From NCBI RefSeq assembly GCF_030272615.1, contig NC_081414.1, positions 764,689,413 to 764,753,412 of the forward strand: a stretch of 64,000 nucleotides of DNA, in the 5' to 3' direction. The notes beneath the pieces were generated by a model. It was not told where the DNA came from. It did no database searches and was given only the letters and a program-made list of their open reading frames with translations. The position numbers and the translations under genes are program-made. Of this stretch, positions 10,863 to 22,049 are shown one piece after another. The DNA is from Cryptomeria japonica (taxonomy: Eukaryota; Streptophyta; Pinopsida; Cupressales; Cupressaceae). Positions within the stretch are counted from its first letter, which is position 1, and each line of letters opens with the position of its first letter.

Positions 10863-12993
10863 TATATTAGAAAATTAAGTGTATAAACTTTAGCACTAGT
10901 AGCTTGTAGATCTCTAATCCCTATGACAGATGAGACCAAGAAAAAATCGAGTTGATGATAAAAACATAGGAGATCTAGATTGAAATATAATAATTTTTTG
11001 CAATGATATAATAAGATATTAGATCGATATCATGTCCTCCATATCACATTAAGATGTTAGCTTCAAATTCCAAGTTTGCAAGTTTCAAGTTTTAAAGTGT
11101 GGTTGTCTTGGAAGCTTGATATTTTGAAAGTTTAGTTTTAATTATAATGTTTATTGGATGATTTATTTTGGAAAGAGATACAAACAACAAGATAGATGGC
11201 GATTCATTTAAATAATGGAAAGACACCAAGCACAATAACAACTCTAGATAAAAGATTTGCTTGTTGTGTTTGTTTTTGAGTTTTGTGATTTAAAATATAC
11301 AAAAACACACAACAAATTAATAAAAAACACAATTTATTTATGTCTCAATTTGGACAAGTTTCCCCCACTAATTTCAAGTGGGGAAGGTGATGTAAACACT
11401 AAAACATGCAAGACACATGAACACGACTACTCAAATGGGTTTATAAATCCTTGTATGGGCAAGGAATCACAAGAAAAGATGGTCAAAAGTTTCAACAATA
11501 CTTTATAAATTCAACTAGGGTTATCCTTTGTATACATTAAGGGTACGTGAGGTTCAATTTGGTAGATGAAAGAGAGAACTAGAAAATAGTTGGGAGGAGA
11601 GAATAACCCACTCTCCACCTTCTCATTTCTAACCTATATAAAGTTATTAGAGACTTAGCCCAAATTGATCTAATATTCCACTTTCAAGAGGTGTATTTTT
11701 CAATTTTCTCCATGCACTTTATAATTTTTCAGAACATGGGAGTTAAGTATGTGCCCTAGAGTTATCACTTCTTTAGGAAGGCCTCTTAAAAAAAATCAAG
11801 ATCACTCTTTTCCCTCAAGATCACCCTAGGACATGAGAGGAGAGCATACATAATTATACCTTGGGATTTAAAGACACTTATTTATTTTAGACCCCTAATT
11901 CAAATGTGTAGGATTAATTTTAAGCCTAATTTCAATATGAGAAAGACACACCAAGGAGGATAGTCTAAAGTAAGCAATAATTCTATGTTGAATAGAAAAT
12001 ATTATGATAACTTGTAATGTACAAACGAGAGAGGGGTTTAGAACAATTGCACCTAGATTTAACACTTCCATTTTTTTAAACCCTTGATCTAATATGAAGA
12101 GTTCCAAGTTATCCTTTAATGACCTCAAATCTTGAAGCTTGATCTTTGCACACAAAAACCAACAAACAATCCTAGAAAAGAAAAAAAAGATCAATTATTT
12201 ATGTTCCTCAATATTCCTCTATGGCATAAGAGGAGAGAATACATAAGTAGATCTTAGGGGTTAAAATACAATGGTTTGTTTTAGATCCCAAATCTAAATG
12301 TGAATGGTTGATTCTAAGTCAAATTTCAAGTGTATGACAACATGCCAAACATGATAGTCTAACAAAAAATAAATGGATTCCTTATCATTTTAAAAATGAT
12401 AATTTAACTCTTTCAAGAATCAGTAATTTTATGATGCAACAAAATAGATGCAAAAAAAATGTATGCCCATCACAAGATTAATATTTTATTTTTTATTTTT
12501 CCTTTGGCATAGTCAAACTAGATCTAATTATTTTGTAATATTTTTACCCCAAAAATAAAAATGTAAATAAAATAGCCATATTTAATTTCTAATATATTTC
12601 CAAAAATGTAATTTAAAAAAAAATCTTAGTTTGCACCCTAGAAAGTAGATTTGTGAAAAAATCCCAATTGAAAAATATCTAATATTTTAGTTAATTATTT
12701 GGCTTTAAAAATAAAAATGTAAAGAACATACCCCCTCTAAATTTTGAGATATTTCTAGAAATGAGAAAAAATCCAAAACATGAAACTAATTTGTGAACAA
12801 GAAATTAGTTTATGAATAAATATAAAATCATCATAACTCACTCAAAATTCAAGATCTAAAGTTTTTTTATTGTAGGTTCTTGACATGTGATCCCCAACCA
12901 TTAGTAAAAACATTATAGAAAAATTCATATCTATTTGTGAGATATGATAAAAGCTTTAAAACCTTAGGGTTTTATCTTCAACTTTGTCTGCAC
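10863..12993. other. AT-rich non-coding DNA with a local duplication
   Basis: No gene recognised. Roughly 11787-12000 recurs with divergence at 12183-12390 (offset about 393 bp; compare the two GAGGAGAG-containing blocks near 11837 and 12230). Confidence 0.45.
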
Positions 12994-13001
12994 AAGGTTA
13001 G

Positions 13002-13430
13002 TCTTGAAACTTTTTGAACAAAAGAAGAAAAAACACCTCTATAGTTATGTTAATGATAAGATCCTTGAAAATGATCGTCTTCATCTAGGTCTTCATGAGA
13101 GTGTTCTTATGGATGTGATGGATCATTTTTCTACTTTGCACCTCCTTTTAACCACCTAAAACTGGGTATGTATGTTCCTATCAATTATCTTCCTCCTCCA
13201 AACATTGATAGTTATAATGCTAGTTGTTGATTGTATGGTTGTTGGTTTCTCTTTTGAATTTTTTTGTCATGATTCTTAGTTCCCTTTGCTAATATATTAG
13301 GCATGGGTGTGTTTTTGTTAACAATCCTATTGTTCTTCTATATTGAACCAAGGGTTGTTTCCATAGATGTAACTTCTATGTTTTTTGAATATGTACATAG
13401 TGACATTGTCACTTTTTATCAAGAAAAAAA
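13002..13430 (+). mobile_element. Possible retroposed fragment with terminal hairpin and A-rich tail
   Basis: The segment ends in a 6-bp stem-loop (AGTGAC/GTCACT, 13399-13413) followed by an A-rich tail, and is bordered by AAGGTTAG at 12994-13001 and 13431-13438. This layout fits a short LINE 3' fragment or SINE-like retroposon. No Pol III boxes and no clear protein domain were seen, and an 8-bp flank match could be chance. Confidence 0.35.
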
Positions 13431-13438
13431 AAGGTTAG

Positions 13439-14370
13439 AAAATCCTCCAAAAATATAGATCATATAAGGATGTAGCTCCCACCACGCATGCCAAGATGTA
13501 AAGGGTAAAAAATATGAATCATGTAAAATAGGAACAATTTGTAATGTAAAATCCAAATTCACACTCACACTCTCTCAACAAAGCCTAAGACCTATGCATA
13601 AATCAAATGATAAACAATAATGCCATAGCAAAGAACTTATATTGCTTCATTGTTTCTTTGATATTTTTTGAATGCTTGATATGTGAGTTTCTCTCAAAAA
13701 ATTAGCATAACCACAATTTGATAACAGGATGATATATTTATGCTTGATGCTTGATTCTTTGCAAATGATAGGATTCTTGATAGTGGATAACAACAATTAT
13801 GCTCTTGACAATAATTTAGGAGAAAATGAATGACTGAAGGGTTTTAATTATATGCTTTACTTAACATTTGATCATATAGTAGGGATTAATTAGAATGATC
13901 AATAAATGAGGAAATTTGAGAGAGGGTAGAACCAAAAATTAGCACATGGATTGATGAGGTGGATGAATTAAAAAGAATTAAATGTATAAAGAGAATAAAT
14001 AAAATGTTAGTTTTATTTATTTTTGGTGGAAAATTAAATAAATTATTTAAAATTTATTTAATTTTGAAAGGTGTTAAATAATTTTTAAAAATTATTTAAT
14101 TATAGTGGACCAAAAGATGAATTTATTGAATTATTAAATTATTTAATTAATAGTAGAAGGAAATGATGAATTAATTAAATAATTACAAAAATATTTATTT
14201 GTTATGGATAGAAGAATTGGTAAAATCATAACAAAATGAAAAGATGAAAACGAGTTAGACATTTTTTAGATGCCTAATAAACTTATTTATGAAATTAAAA
14301 TCCTTGTGAAATTTTGATAATTTGTTCAAAAATGGTTTTTCATTTAATAATCGAGGTGAAATTTATGTCC
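13439..14370. other. AT-rich DNA, nothing recognised
   Basis: Contains many short A/T inverted runs around 14000-14200, but no gene or assignable repeat. Confidence 0.4.
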
Positions 14371-14389
14371 AAACGAACATTATATTGAA

Positions 14390-16083
14390 GATATTAATTT
14401 GTGAATGGCAATGAGCGGGAGCGGGAGCGGAAGCAGGGAGGCATTAGGCTTTCGAGGGAGGATGCAGAGGATTTTGAGGATGGAGACGGTGATGGCGAGA
14501 TAGTGCCATGCCTCTATCTGGCTCCCTTTGGTATCTCTTTCCTCTCGTGGGCCTTCTGTGGACATTGGGAATTCTTTGAAGGACAAAAGTAGAGCGTCTT
14601 CTAGCTGCATACGGATGCAACTTGTTTTTGGTGGGTTGTGCAGTCCTGCTCTTCCCTTTGTTTTATGCTAGGGTGGACTCTTGTGAGCAGGGTGCTTGTG
14701 GCATTGCGGTCTCTTGTTGGTCCTTTGTCATGATGGACCTCTCTCTTCTGCGCGTCGGTGGTATGCAGTGTCTGGTTCTGGTTCAGGGGATGGCCTCTTG
14801 TCTCGGCTTCGCTCTTTCCCGGCTGTGGATGTGAAGAAGATATGTTTGGAGCGGGAAGTGTGTTTTTTGGTGCGACGAGCCCCAAGGATTGTTGTGTGGG
14901 TAATAGAGAGGAAGATGTTTCCTCTCAGATAGCGATTGTGGGCTATGCCCCCCTCTCCCATCCTTTGTGTTCATTACGTTAGCTCTGATCTTGTGGTTGG
15001 AGTGTTGGGCTTTGAGGGGGCTAGTGCTTTTTTAATGATCTATATGGATTTTGTTTACTTTGAGGCTAGCCCTATTATCTAGTTTCCTCCCGAGCTCGTG
15101 GGTTCTATTCTTTCCATTTATGTTTTTTTTGCTTGGGGTGGATCTCTTCTGGTAGGGTTTACCTTGTTCTATGGATCCTGGGTGTCTTTGTCTTCCTTTT
15201 CTCTTTGTGGAGCTCTGTAGCTGCTTTGGTTCTCTTTCCCTTGTTCTTGTCTGGGAGTTTGTTGTTGGGCCTATTTAGGGTTTGGATCTCCTTCCCCCTT
15301 TTATCTTTCTTGGCTAGTTCTATTGAGGTGAACAACTCTTCTATAGAGGTGGAGAGTGGTTGGTTAGATGAAGTTGGTTGGAGTCTTATTGGGGATTTTG
15401 ATGCCATGGTTCTTGAGGTTTTGGGAGCCTTTTAAAAACCCAATATTCCAGAAAAATGGTATAATGTTGTTTTCTTACTTCTGGTGTTGGTTTGGCTGAA
15501 TGATGCTTGGTTTGCTCAGTTGGAGGTCTATCTCTTTCCAATTCCTATTGAGTTGGTTCCTTCTCTTATTGAGGTGGAGAGAAGTTGTGTTGGATGGATG
15601 CTGACTTTCAGGAGGTTTGTTGGGCCTGATTTCAACTCTTTGGTTTTGGGAGCCAAGATAAAACCCAATCTGAAGGTTTTGGGAGCCTTTCAAAATCCTC
15701 TAGTCCCAGATTGCTCCATTAAGCTCATCCTTAAGAATCTGATTGATTTGGTTTTGGGAACCATGTTAAAACCCAAAGTTTAGGTTATGGGTGCTTGGAA
15801 AAACCCTTGGTATTTGGTGAAGGTTAAGGGAGCCTTGTTAAAACCCTTGGTCATTATTGTATTGGCTTGAGTCTTTTGGGATTTGATCATCTTCTTTTAG
15901 TTGGTTCTTCAATTTTTTTTCTTCTGTAGACTGAGTTTGGGTTGTTGGTAGGCTTTGTCGTATCTCTTGGCAGTGTTCCTATGTGGGTTCCAAATCCAAG
16001 CAAAATCTAAGGGTTTCAAGTCCCTTCAGAACTTGTTGTAATGGGTTTTAGGTCCCCTCAAAACCTATTTTTTCCTTAATTAA
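14390..16083 (+). mobile_element. Retroposon 1 (non-LTR type, shared 3' terminal palindrome)
   Basis: A GC-richer insert with abrupt borders in AT-rich DNA. Its 3' end (about 16036-16083: TGTAATGGG, a GGTTTT...AAAACC palindrome, then TTAATTAAAAACAA) matches the ends of retroposons 2 (21262) and 3 (44817). The flanks 14371-14389 and 16084-16102 agree at 17 of 19 bases, both differences being transitions, as expected of an aged target duplication. The body has no recognisable reverse transcriptase; open frames on both strands are short and overlap. The second half is packed with copies of the 3' palindrome motif. It may be the untranslated part of a LINE or a non-autonomous derivative. Confidence 0.65.
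15417..16065 (+). repeat. Eight copies of a 22-25-bp palindromic motif
   Basis: The motif GGTTTTGGGAGCC + spacer + AAAACCC occurs at 15417-15441, 15642-15666, 15675-15698, 15750-15774, 15783-15806, 15822-15846, 16011-16032 and 16043-16065. The GGTTTT and AAAACC arms can pair, and the last copy is the terminal palindrome shared with two other retroposons in this window. Confidence 0.75.
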
Positions 16084-16164
16084 AAACAAACATCATATTG
16101 AAAACATCTAATTTTGAATATCTAAACAACAAGTCAAAGGCTATAATATTAAGAATATATATTT

Positions 16165-16570
16165 TGTTGGAAAATACCAATATACTGAGAGGGGTGAATA
16201 AATATATCATCAAATTTCAACTTTAATTACTTCGTAAACAATCATCACTATTTTGTTGGGAGCATTAACATGAACAATAATCATGAAAAAATTGCAACAC
16301 ACAAAAGCATAACACCAGATTTTACATGAAAACCCTAGAAGGGAAAAACCATGTTGAGAAAACTACTTGCATCTATTATCCATATCCAACCTCACAAATA
16401 AAAGTGAACATTACAATCTGATTTGACGACATCAACCCTCAAGAGACACAAATCCCCTTGACAATACAATTTCTATGGGCACTATACCAAAGGAGAGTGC
16501 AATCCCCTAATATAAGCTCCAACTCAATACAAGAGATGCATCAACCTCATACAAATCAAAAGGAACCAAC
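16165..16570 (-). repeat. Copia-type LTR remnant
   Basis: Starts TGTTGG and carries ACTGAGAGGGGTGAAT at 16184-16199, the same block found near the matching end of every long copia LTR in this window (24271, 41079, 47835, 53981). The next few hundred bases resemble the copia-3 LTR in style (GGGAAAAACC, GCTCCAACT). The right border is not defined; the end given is where the resemblance becomes unclear. Confidence 0.4.
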
Positions 16571-17103
16571 CTCAATACTAATTACATAATATATGGCATG
16601 CATCTCTTGTCTAAAAGAGGATTAGAATGAACATTTGTAATTCTACTTTGTCATTTTGATAAATTCTAGTCTGCATCCTATTCTGCATCACATATACCTC
16701 CTTTGTATCAAAATATAGATCATGATTACCACGGATCAACTTACTCTATCACAAACAAATTTTGTTAAATATGCCCTCTTACACTCACATAAAACAAAAG
16801 AATCGATATTCCTTAAATACATGTATGCTTGTTAGATTCTTTTGATATGTTAGCCAAGATGTAATAAAAATATTGCAAAACCTCTTTCATCTTGACCTGT
16901 AACATATGAGACCTATCGCTTCTGATTTGGCCTCAAATGATTCAAATTTGATTTAGGTCCTAGTTGTTATGTATGTTTGAATGCTAGCAATTGGTCTCTC
17001 ATTTGCATGGTAGAATGAATGATCTAGATGCGAGATAGTAAATAGGCAAATTGGTGCAGGAGCAACCAAGAAGACAAAGTGGAGCAGGGTCATTGATAAG
17101 CCC

Positions 17104-18304
17104 TGTAAAGCGGAAAATCGCGGTCGAACCCTAGTTGGTCTCCCCTCTTCTAACTCCGAGGAGAGAGAAGGGAGGTTCGCTAGGATTCGATGGGTTTTCA
17201 CTTAGGGGGAAGACTTTACATTCAAAAGAGGGGTTGAAACTCATAAGATTCAATCCCACACGATGTAAGATTGGATGCTAAATGAATTTCAAGGGTTTGG
17301 AAAGCAAAGCTACCCTCTTTTGTAAAGAATGTTGATTAAGGAAATTAAGCTAAGGATGCATAGAAAGTCATAAAGATTCGCTTATAAACTGAGTTTAGGT
17401 TATAGGATGAAGCTGCGGACCTGGAATTAGCAGTAGAATGTCGATACGGCGCTGTCCTGCGAATTTGAGAAAAAGTTGTCGGGACGATGGCGCCCGGCGC
17501 CACGGTCCTCCGAAAAATCCGCGAAACGAAGTGGGATCGGTTCGTCTCTGCACAAGGATTCCAAATCTTCAATCTCAGTCGCGTACCTGCAACCTACACA
17601 CAGAAAAGCGAAGACGATTGGGGGGTTAGGGATTAGGGGTTTGCCTTTAGGTCAAACCCCGGTTTTGGAATTAACCAAGAAATGAGCAAGTGCTGTAGAT
17701 GTCAATGACTGTAATGTAAAACAAGTACTAATACCTTGTTCTAAGGATGTTTGTATCCTTATGTGAAAAGGTTTAGATGTTGTATGTTGTAGTATGTAGC
17801 ATGTAATAAGTGATCTCCTCTTCAATGGTTGAATCCTTGACTTGAATGCAACACTTAGCCTTGAATGGAGACTTGGAATGATCAATTGCTTGAATGCTTG
17901 AATGCTTGAGTATAGTTTCCACACTTTTTCCGTCATGTATCTCTTCTATTCTCAAATGAGAGAGAAAAATGTAGTTTATATACTTGTCAATTAGGGTTGA
18001 TAGATTGATTTTCCCGACCTTAGGCCAACCAGGGAAGTATATTTCCAAATTGCAATAAAAAAGACCCGATATCACTTAGGAAACCGGGCCCAAAATAGGA
18101 CCCAGGGACCAGGGCGCTGGGCGCTCTGGTCCCACCTCCGGGACAGCAGGGTGCAAGGAGGTTCAGGCCAATGGTGCTTGAAAAATGCAGTTTTCAGTGT
18201 CGTGAGCAAGTTTTGGGGTCTCCATTCAAGTTGCGTGTTGCGTCGCCATCGTGAAGACCGAAATGCAGTCGAAATTGCAAGTGTCGCAATTTTAGGACGC
18301 TACA
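17104..18304 (-). mobile_element. Gypsy-type solo LTR
   Basis: Runs from TGTAAAGCGG to GGACGCTACA and is flanked by a perfect 5-bp target duplication, AGCCC (17099-17103 and 18305-18309), with no internal region: a solo LTR left by LTR-LTR recombination. It pairs with 62193-63258, whose neighbouring polypurine tract shows that the element reads on the minus strand. On that strand a TATATAAAC box lies at 17974-17982, and a 13-bp stem hairpin (18105-18133) lies in U3 upstream of it. It is about 135 bp longer than its partner, mainly because of sequence around 17600-17745. Confidence 0.85.
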
Positions 18305-18309
18305 AGCCC

Positions 18310-19290
18310 TATGGAGGATTTGATGAAAAATGAAGACAAACAAGACCTATAAGGTCTTTAAATGATGTAACATGGCCATGTGAGCCATAAAATGTAGTGA
18401 AATGCAATGTAATGGTCAAAAAATGTAAAATTGTCATTTTGAGCAATTAGGCCTAGAAAAGGCTAAAATTGGGTTTTTGGGGTAGAAGTGTGTTTCGGTG
18501 GATAAATATGTTTATAAGGTCATCTAATGACCATTTTAATGTTTTAGAAGGTTCAAATATAGGTTTGGCAAGTTGACATACCTAGTTGTCAAACTTGATA
18601 ACTTTGGAGCAACTTTTTGTTGTCAAAAAGTTGTTAAGAATGCAGAAAGTTGTCATAAGTTAGTTATAAGTTGGTTTTAGGCTGGATTTCAGCCTAGAAG
18701 GCCTTGAGGGTTATAAATGGATGAAATTGAATCATTTTGGGTTGTTGGTAAAATTGTTTTGATCGGGTTTGGAGTTTTGAAACAATAAAAATCTAATTTT
18801 CATGTGTATTTTCCAAGTTTCCACGTAGAACAGTCTGATTTTCCATTGTTTTGAGTGCTTTTATGAATTAGTTTTCATTCCTTCATGGTTGGATATGTTT
18901 CTATAATGAACTAAGTTTATTTTGGCTTTGGTTTGAAGTGATTTGGTTTTGTTTTGGTGAAGATGTCTAATTTCTTGTGAAAACAGTCATATCTTGAGCA
19001 TGAAAATATTTTATATTTTATTTCCAGATTGATCTAACCCCAAAAATGGGTATGGTGGTGTATTATATTGTATATTTTCATAATTTTTGGTTTCAGGAGG
19101 CCATGCACAAGATGGCATGTGCATTGTGGGAGTAAAGGTCTAAAATTTTAGGGGCTGACTATTGCAGAAAATACAGTCCTAATACGGGGGCCATATCTCA
19201 CATTTCCACCGTTGGATTTTTCTGATTTTTGGATATGTTTTATATAACCAAGTTACAAAGAATTTCACCGAAGCGATTGAATACATTTGT
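18310..19290. other. Unassigned non-coding DNA
   Basis: No coding frame, repeat partner or RNA gene recognised. Confidence 0.4.
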
Positions 19291-20026
19291 TCATTTTCCA
19301 AAGTTATGGGTGACTGTGTAAGGGTCTATCAATATGGCAGCAAGGTGGTAGTTTTGCAATGATTTTTCTTTGTCAATACATTGAGGTAGTTTGTAAAGTC
19401 TTAAAGGGTCATGTTTATCTTGATTGAGTATTATGACACCATTTGTGTCAACTTGATCATCAAATAGTCTTGTATTGTTAGGTTTGAGTTGGGTCCTTTG
19501 AAGCTCCGCATCACCAATAAATCTTATACTTGGGCCTGCCACTGATAAGCGGTATATTTGCATAACTTTTTTACTAACAAAAGCTCTGACCCATTCTGGA
19601 ATGTGTTTGTGCACTATTTGTAGATCCACTATCATAATAGAAAACGTGTCGATGTTTTGCAGTTTTGTAGCCTTGAGAAATGGATCCAACGAACACCTTC
19701 AAATGTGCAAAATTTGTTTGATATCCAAGATTACATCACAACCATCAATTTGAGCTAAGCGAGATATCGATACTCTGACTTAGAAAATATTAATGTCTTC
19801 ATCTTTTAGTCAAGTTGATAACCACTTATCGAAGGGACCAATGAACAACACAAACTTGAGGAGCTTAAGTAACAACATAAGAAACTAACAAAGAGCAATA
19901 GGATTTCAATGAACAAATATTAGAAAAGTCCAATTACCCACCACAACAAATTAGGGTTTAAGGGTTAGAGAAATATGGAAACCCTAATAGACCAGAGTGA
20001 ATGAGAGATTGATTTCAGGGCCAAAA
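19291..20026 (-). pseudogene. Unrecognised protein gene remnant, copy A
   Basis: The minus-strand frame 19291-19689 (132 codons) shares its start with a frame near 58018-58194. The aligned stretch (DPFLKATKLQNI then VDLQIVHKHIPEW) differs mostly by conservative replacements (D/E, I/M, I/L, V/I, R/K), suggesting past protein-level selection. After the shared AFV segment this copy is frameshifted relative to copy B, so at least one copy is broken. The remainder (GPSIRFIGDAELQRTQ and on) ends at TGA 19291-19293. Upstream (19690-20026) is leader-like and includes AAACCCTAA, a telo-box-like motif common in plant promoters. I do not recognise the family. It abuts the copia-2 3' LTR at 20027, exactly as copy B abuts the copia-4 LTR. 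Confidence 0.45.
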
Positions 20027-20085
20027 TGTCAGAACTGATTGATCTAACCATACCCAAATGTTTGTAACAACATGCACTCAAACAT

Positions 20086-21087
20086 TATGAATATATTAAG
20101 GATAAGACTAGGGCTACCAAGGATGACCCTTTAATCATCAATGCTCAGATTTCTGAGAAATGCATAGACTCTGATTTGACTGGGGAGCCCAGTACCCCTA
20201 CCCATAAAAAAAGGAAGGTTGAAATCATGTAGGAAGAAAAGGATGTGCTTGCTGATGAAGAAGAGGGAAAGAATAAGGAAACTATTTCTGAAATGGAGAT
20301 TAACAAGGAGGAGAATTATGGGGAAGGAGAGGAAGCGGGCAATTCTGAGAATCGTCAACCCAACCCTGAAGGCTCAGAAACTAAGAAAGAGGCTCTGAAG
20401 CCTAAGGAAGGTGAAAACCCTAATGTGGAGGAGACAGAACAGAGCAAGGATTTTGTGGATACCATTCTGGATACCGCCTGCAATTGCACCCTTGAATTCT
20501 TCAATTTTTAGAAGTGGGTGGTTGAAAACATTACCAGCATGCAGGGTAAACAAAGGGAGCTAGAAGTTAGGATCAACAAGCTGATCAACATGTCTGACTC
20601 TAGGAAACAACACGAGGAGACAAAGAATAGTGAAGCGAAGGAGGAAATGGAAATGGAAGAATGGCTAGATAAAGATTTGATAAAAGGCGACCTGAAACAT
20701 TTGGAGGATGTCATTAAACTAATGAAGGAATAGGTGGAGGAGGATAAGGACAATGTCAATGCCCGGATGGCCCGAAATGAGAAAGCCTTGAAAATCCTTA
20801 TGAACCATAGCCTCCAGGTTCTTAAAGTCTCCTCCCAGAATATGAATGCGCTGGTGAATCATTTGGAAAAGAAAAACCAGGAGAAGAACCTAGTAGTTAT
20901 TGAAGATGCTCCTACTTCCAGCCTAAGCCACCAGACCCCTAGGCGTAGAACCAGGTAGACTACGATGGAGAAGGAAATGAAGATGAAAGAAAGTCAGATT
21001 GCTTAGGAAAATACCGACTTGAGGGAAGCGGCCAAGGCAATGATGCTCTTGGTGCAGAATGCAGAAGAAACCATGAAGAATTTCTAA
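20086..21087 (+). pseudogene. Charged coiled-coil protein of retroposon 2, five TAG stops
   Basis: One frame stays open for 334 codons, from the first base of the insert to TAA 21085-21087, broken only by TAG at 20230, 20509, 20731, 20956 and 21004, with no frameshift. The product is very rich in Glu and Lys with heptad-like spacing (KHLEDVIKLMKE; MNALVNHLEKKNQEK), predicting coiled coil. HKKRKVE near residue 42 looks like a basic nuclear-localisation signal. There is no zinc knuckle, endonuclease or reverse transcriptase. Retroposon 3 encodes a related protein in the same place before the 3' UTR. It could be the C-terminal part of a LINE ORF1-like protein or of a captured host gene; I cannot decide which. 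Confidence 0.6.
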
Positions 21088-21262
21088 ATTTATTTTTATG
21101 CTGGACTTGGGGCCAATTTCTTGCTGGCCTCTTGCTGTCCTTTTCTTTGTTGCTGGTTTTTTTGCTGGTCTTTTGCAGCCGTTGTGTTTTGTTTCTTTCC
21201 TGAATATCTTTCATATGTAACTGGGTTTCGGGTCCCTTAAAACCTGTTTTTAATTAATCAAA
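20086..21262 (+). mobile_element. Retroposon 2, 5'-truncated, 17-bp target duplication
   Basis: Bordered by identical 17-bp copies AACATGCACTCAAACAT (20069-20085 and 21263-21279), inserted in the copia-2 LTR. The 3' end carries the shared palindrome (GGGTTTCGGGTCCCTT then AAAACC) and TTAATTAATCAAAA. Its 3' UTR is rich in TTGCTGG, like retroposon 3. One long frame fills most of it. A long target duplication, 5' truncation and A-rich 3' end are signs of target-primed reverse transcription. Confidence 0.85.
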
Positions 21263-22049
21263 AACATGCACTCAAACATGCCATAGTTCTACAAATGTGA
21301 TATAGAAACAATATTCAATAATGAAAAAAAAAATCATTTTGTAACTTTACATGACAATATTTGCAACATTGAATGACTTTATAAATAATTTCCCCTTTGA
21401 TGAACACCAGGCTCTCATATCTGTAATCTTTGATATCATAATCTTGACATCATTGACAACAACAACTGCCAACAATCTCCTCCTAAGCCTTATTGGCCCA
21501 ACTTTCTTTAATGTATCCTAATCCAACTTGATCCAATTTTCCTCCTTTTATAGTAATCTCCATCTTTCCCTCTTATGAAACTATACACTAGTCTTCCCTT
21601 TTGACATCAATGATAAAGGGTAGACACAAACTCTTAGTTATAGGGATGTAAAATTATACTTTGACGAAATCCCCCTAGACCACTGCCTCATTCACTTAAT
21701 TCGAGATAAGAAGGGGCTAACACTCCTAGATTCTACCTAAGATACTCAAATGTCTCCTTAGGAAGGGGTTTTCTAAAGACGTCTACAATTTTATCCTTTG
21801 TAACCACATACTCTAATCTAACTTCCTGATCAACAACATTCTCCCTTAGAAAGTGATATTTTATTGATATGTGCTTAGTTTTCTAATGCATTACTAGATT
21901 CTTGAAAATATTAATTTTATTTGTGTTATCACGAGGAATAGAGATATGTCCATCATACTCCACCTTAATATCTCAAGGTTTGTCTCATCCATAACACTTG
22001 AGTGCAACATGATACAACTACAATGCATTTTGCATTTGTAGTAGACAAA

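Larger units (their letters stand above)
20027..21474 (-). repeat. Copia-2 3' LTR, split by retroposon 2
   Basis: In plus orientation runs TGTCAGAAC...ACTGCCAACA; excluding the insertion and its target duplication it is about 254 bp, matching the 267-bp LTR of copia-4 (58528-58794). To its right lies the complement of a purine-rich tract (CTCCTCCTAAGCC) and then the RNase H end, so this is the 3' LTR of a minus-strand element. Confidence 0.75.

Noticed and set aside
14380-15435. Many overlapping 60-100-codon frames on both strands
   Set aside because: They arise from the higher GC content of retroposon 1; none has a recognisable domain and they contradict each other in frame and strand.
20000-20026. 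Primer-binding site next to the copia-2 LTR (TGGCCCTGAAATC on the minus strand), which would make this a 5' LTR
   Set aside because: It does not fit a tRNA 3' end, and the RNase H end plus purine tract on the other side show this is the 3' LTR.
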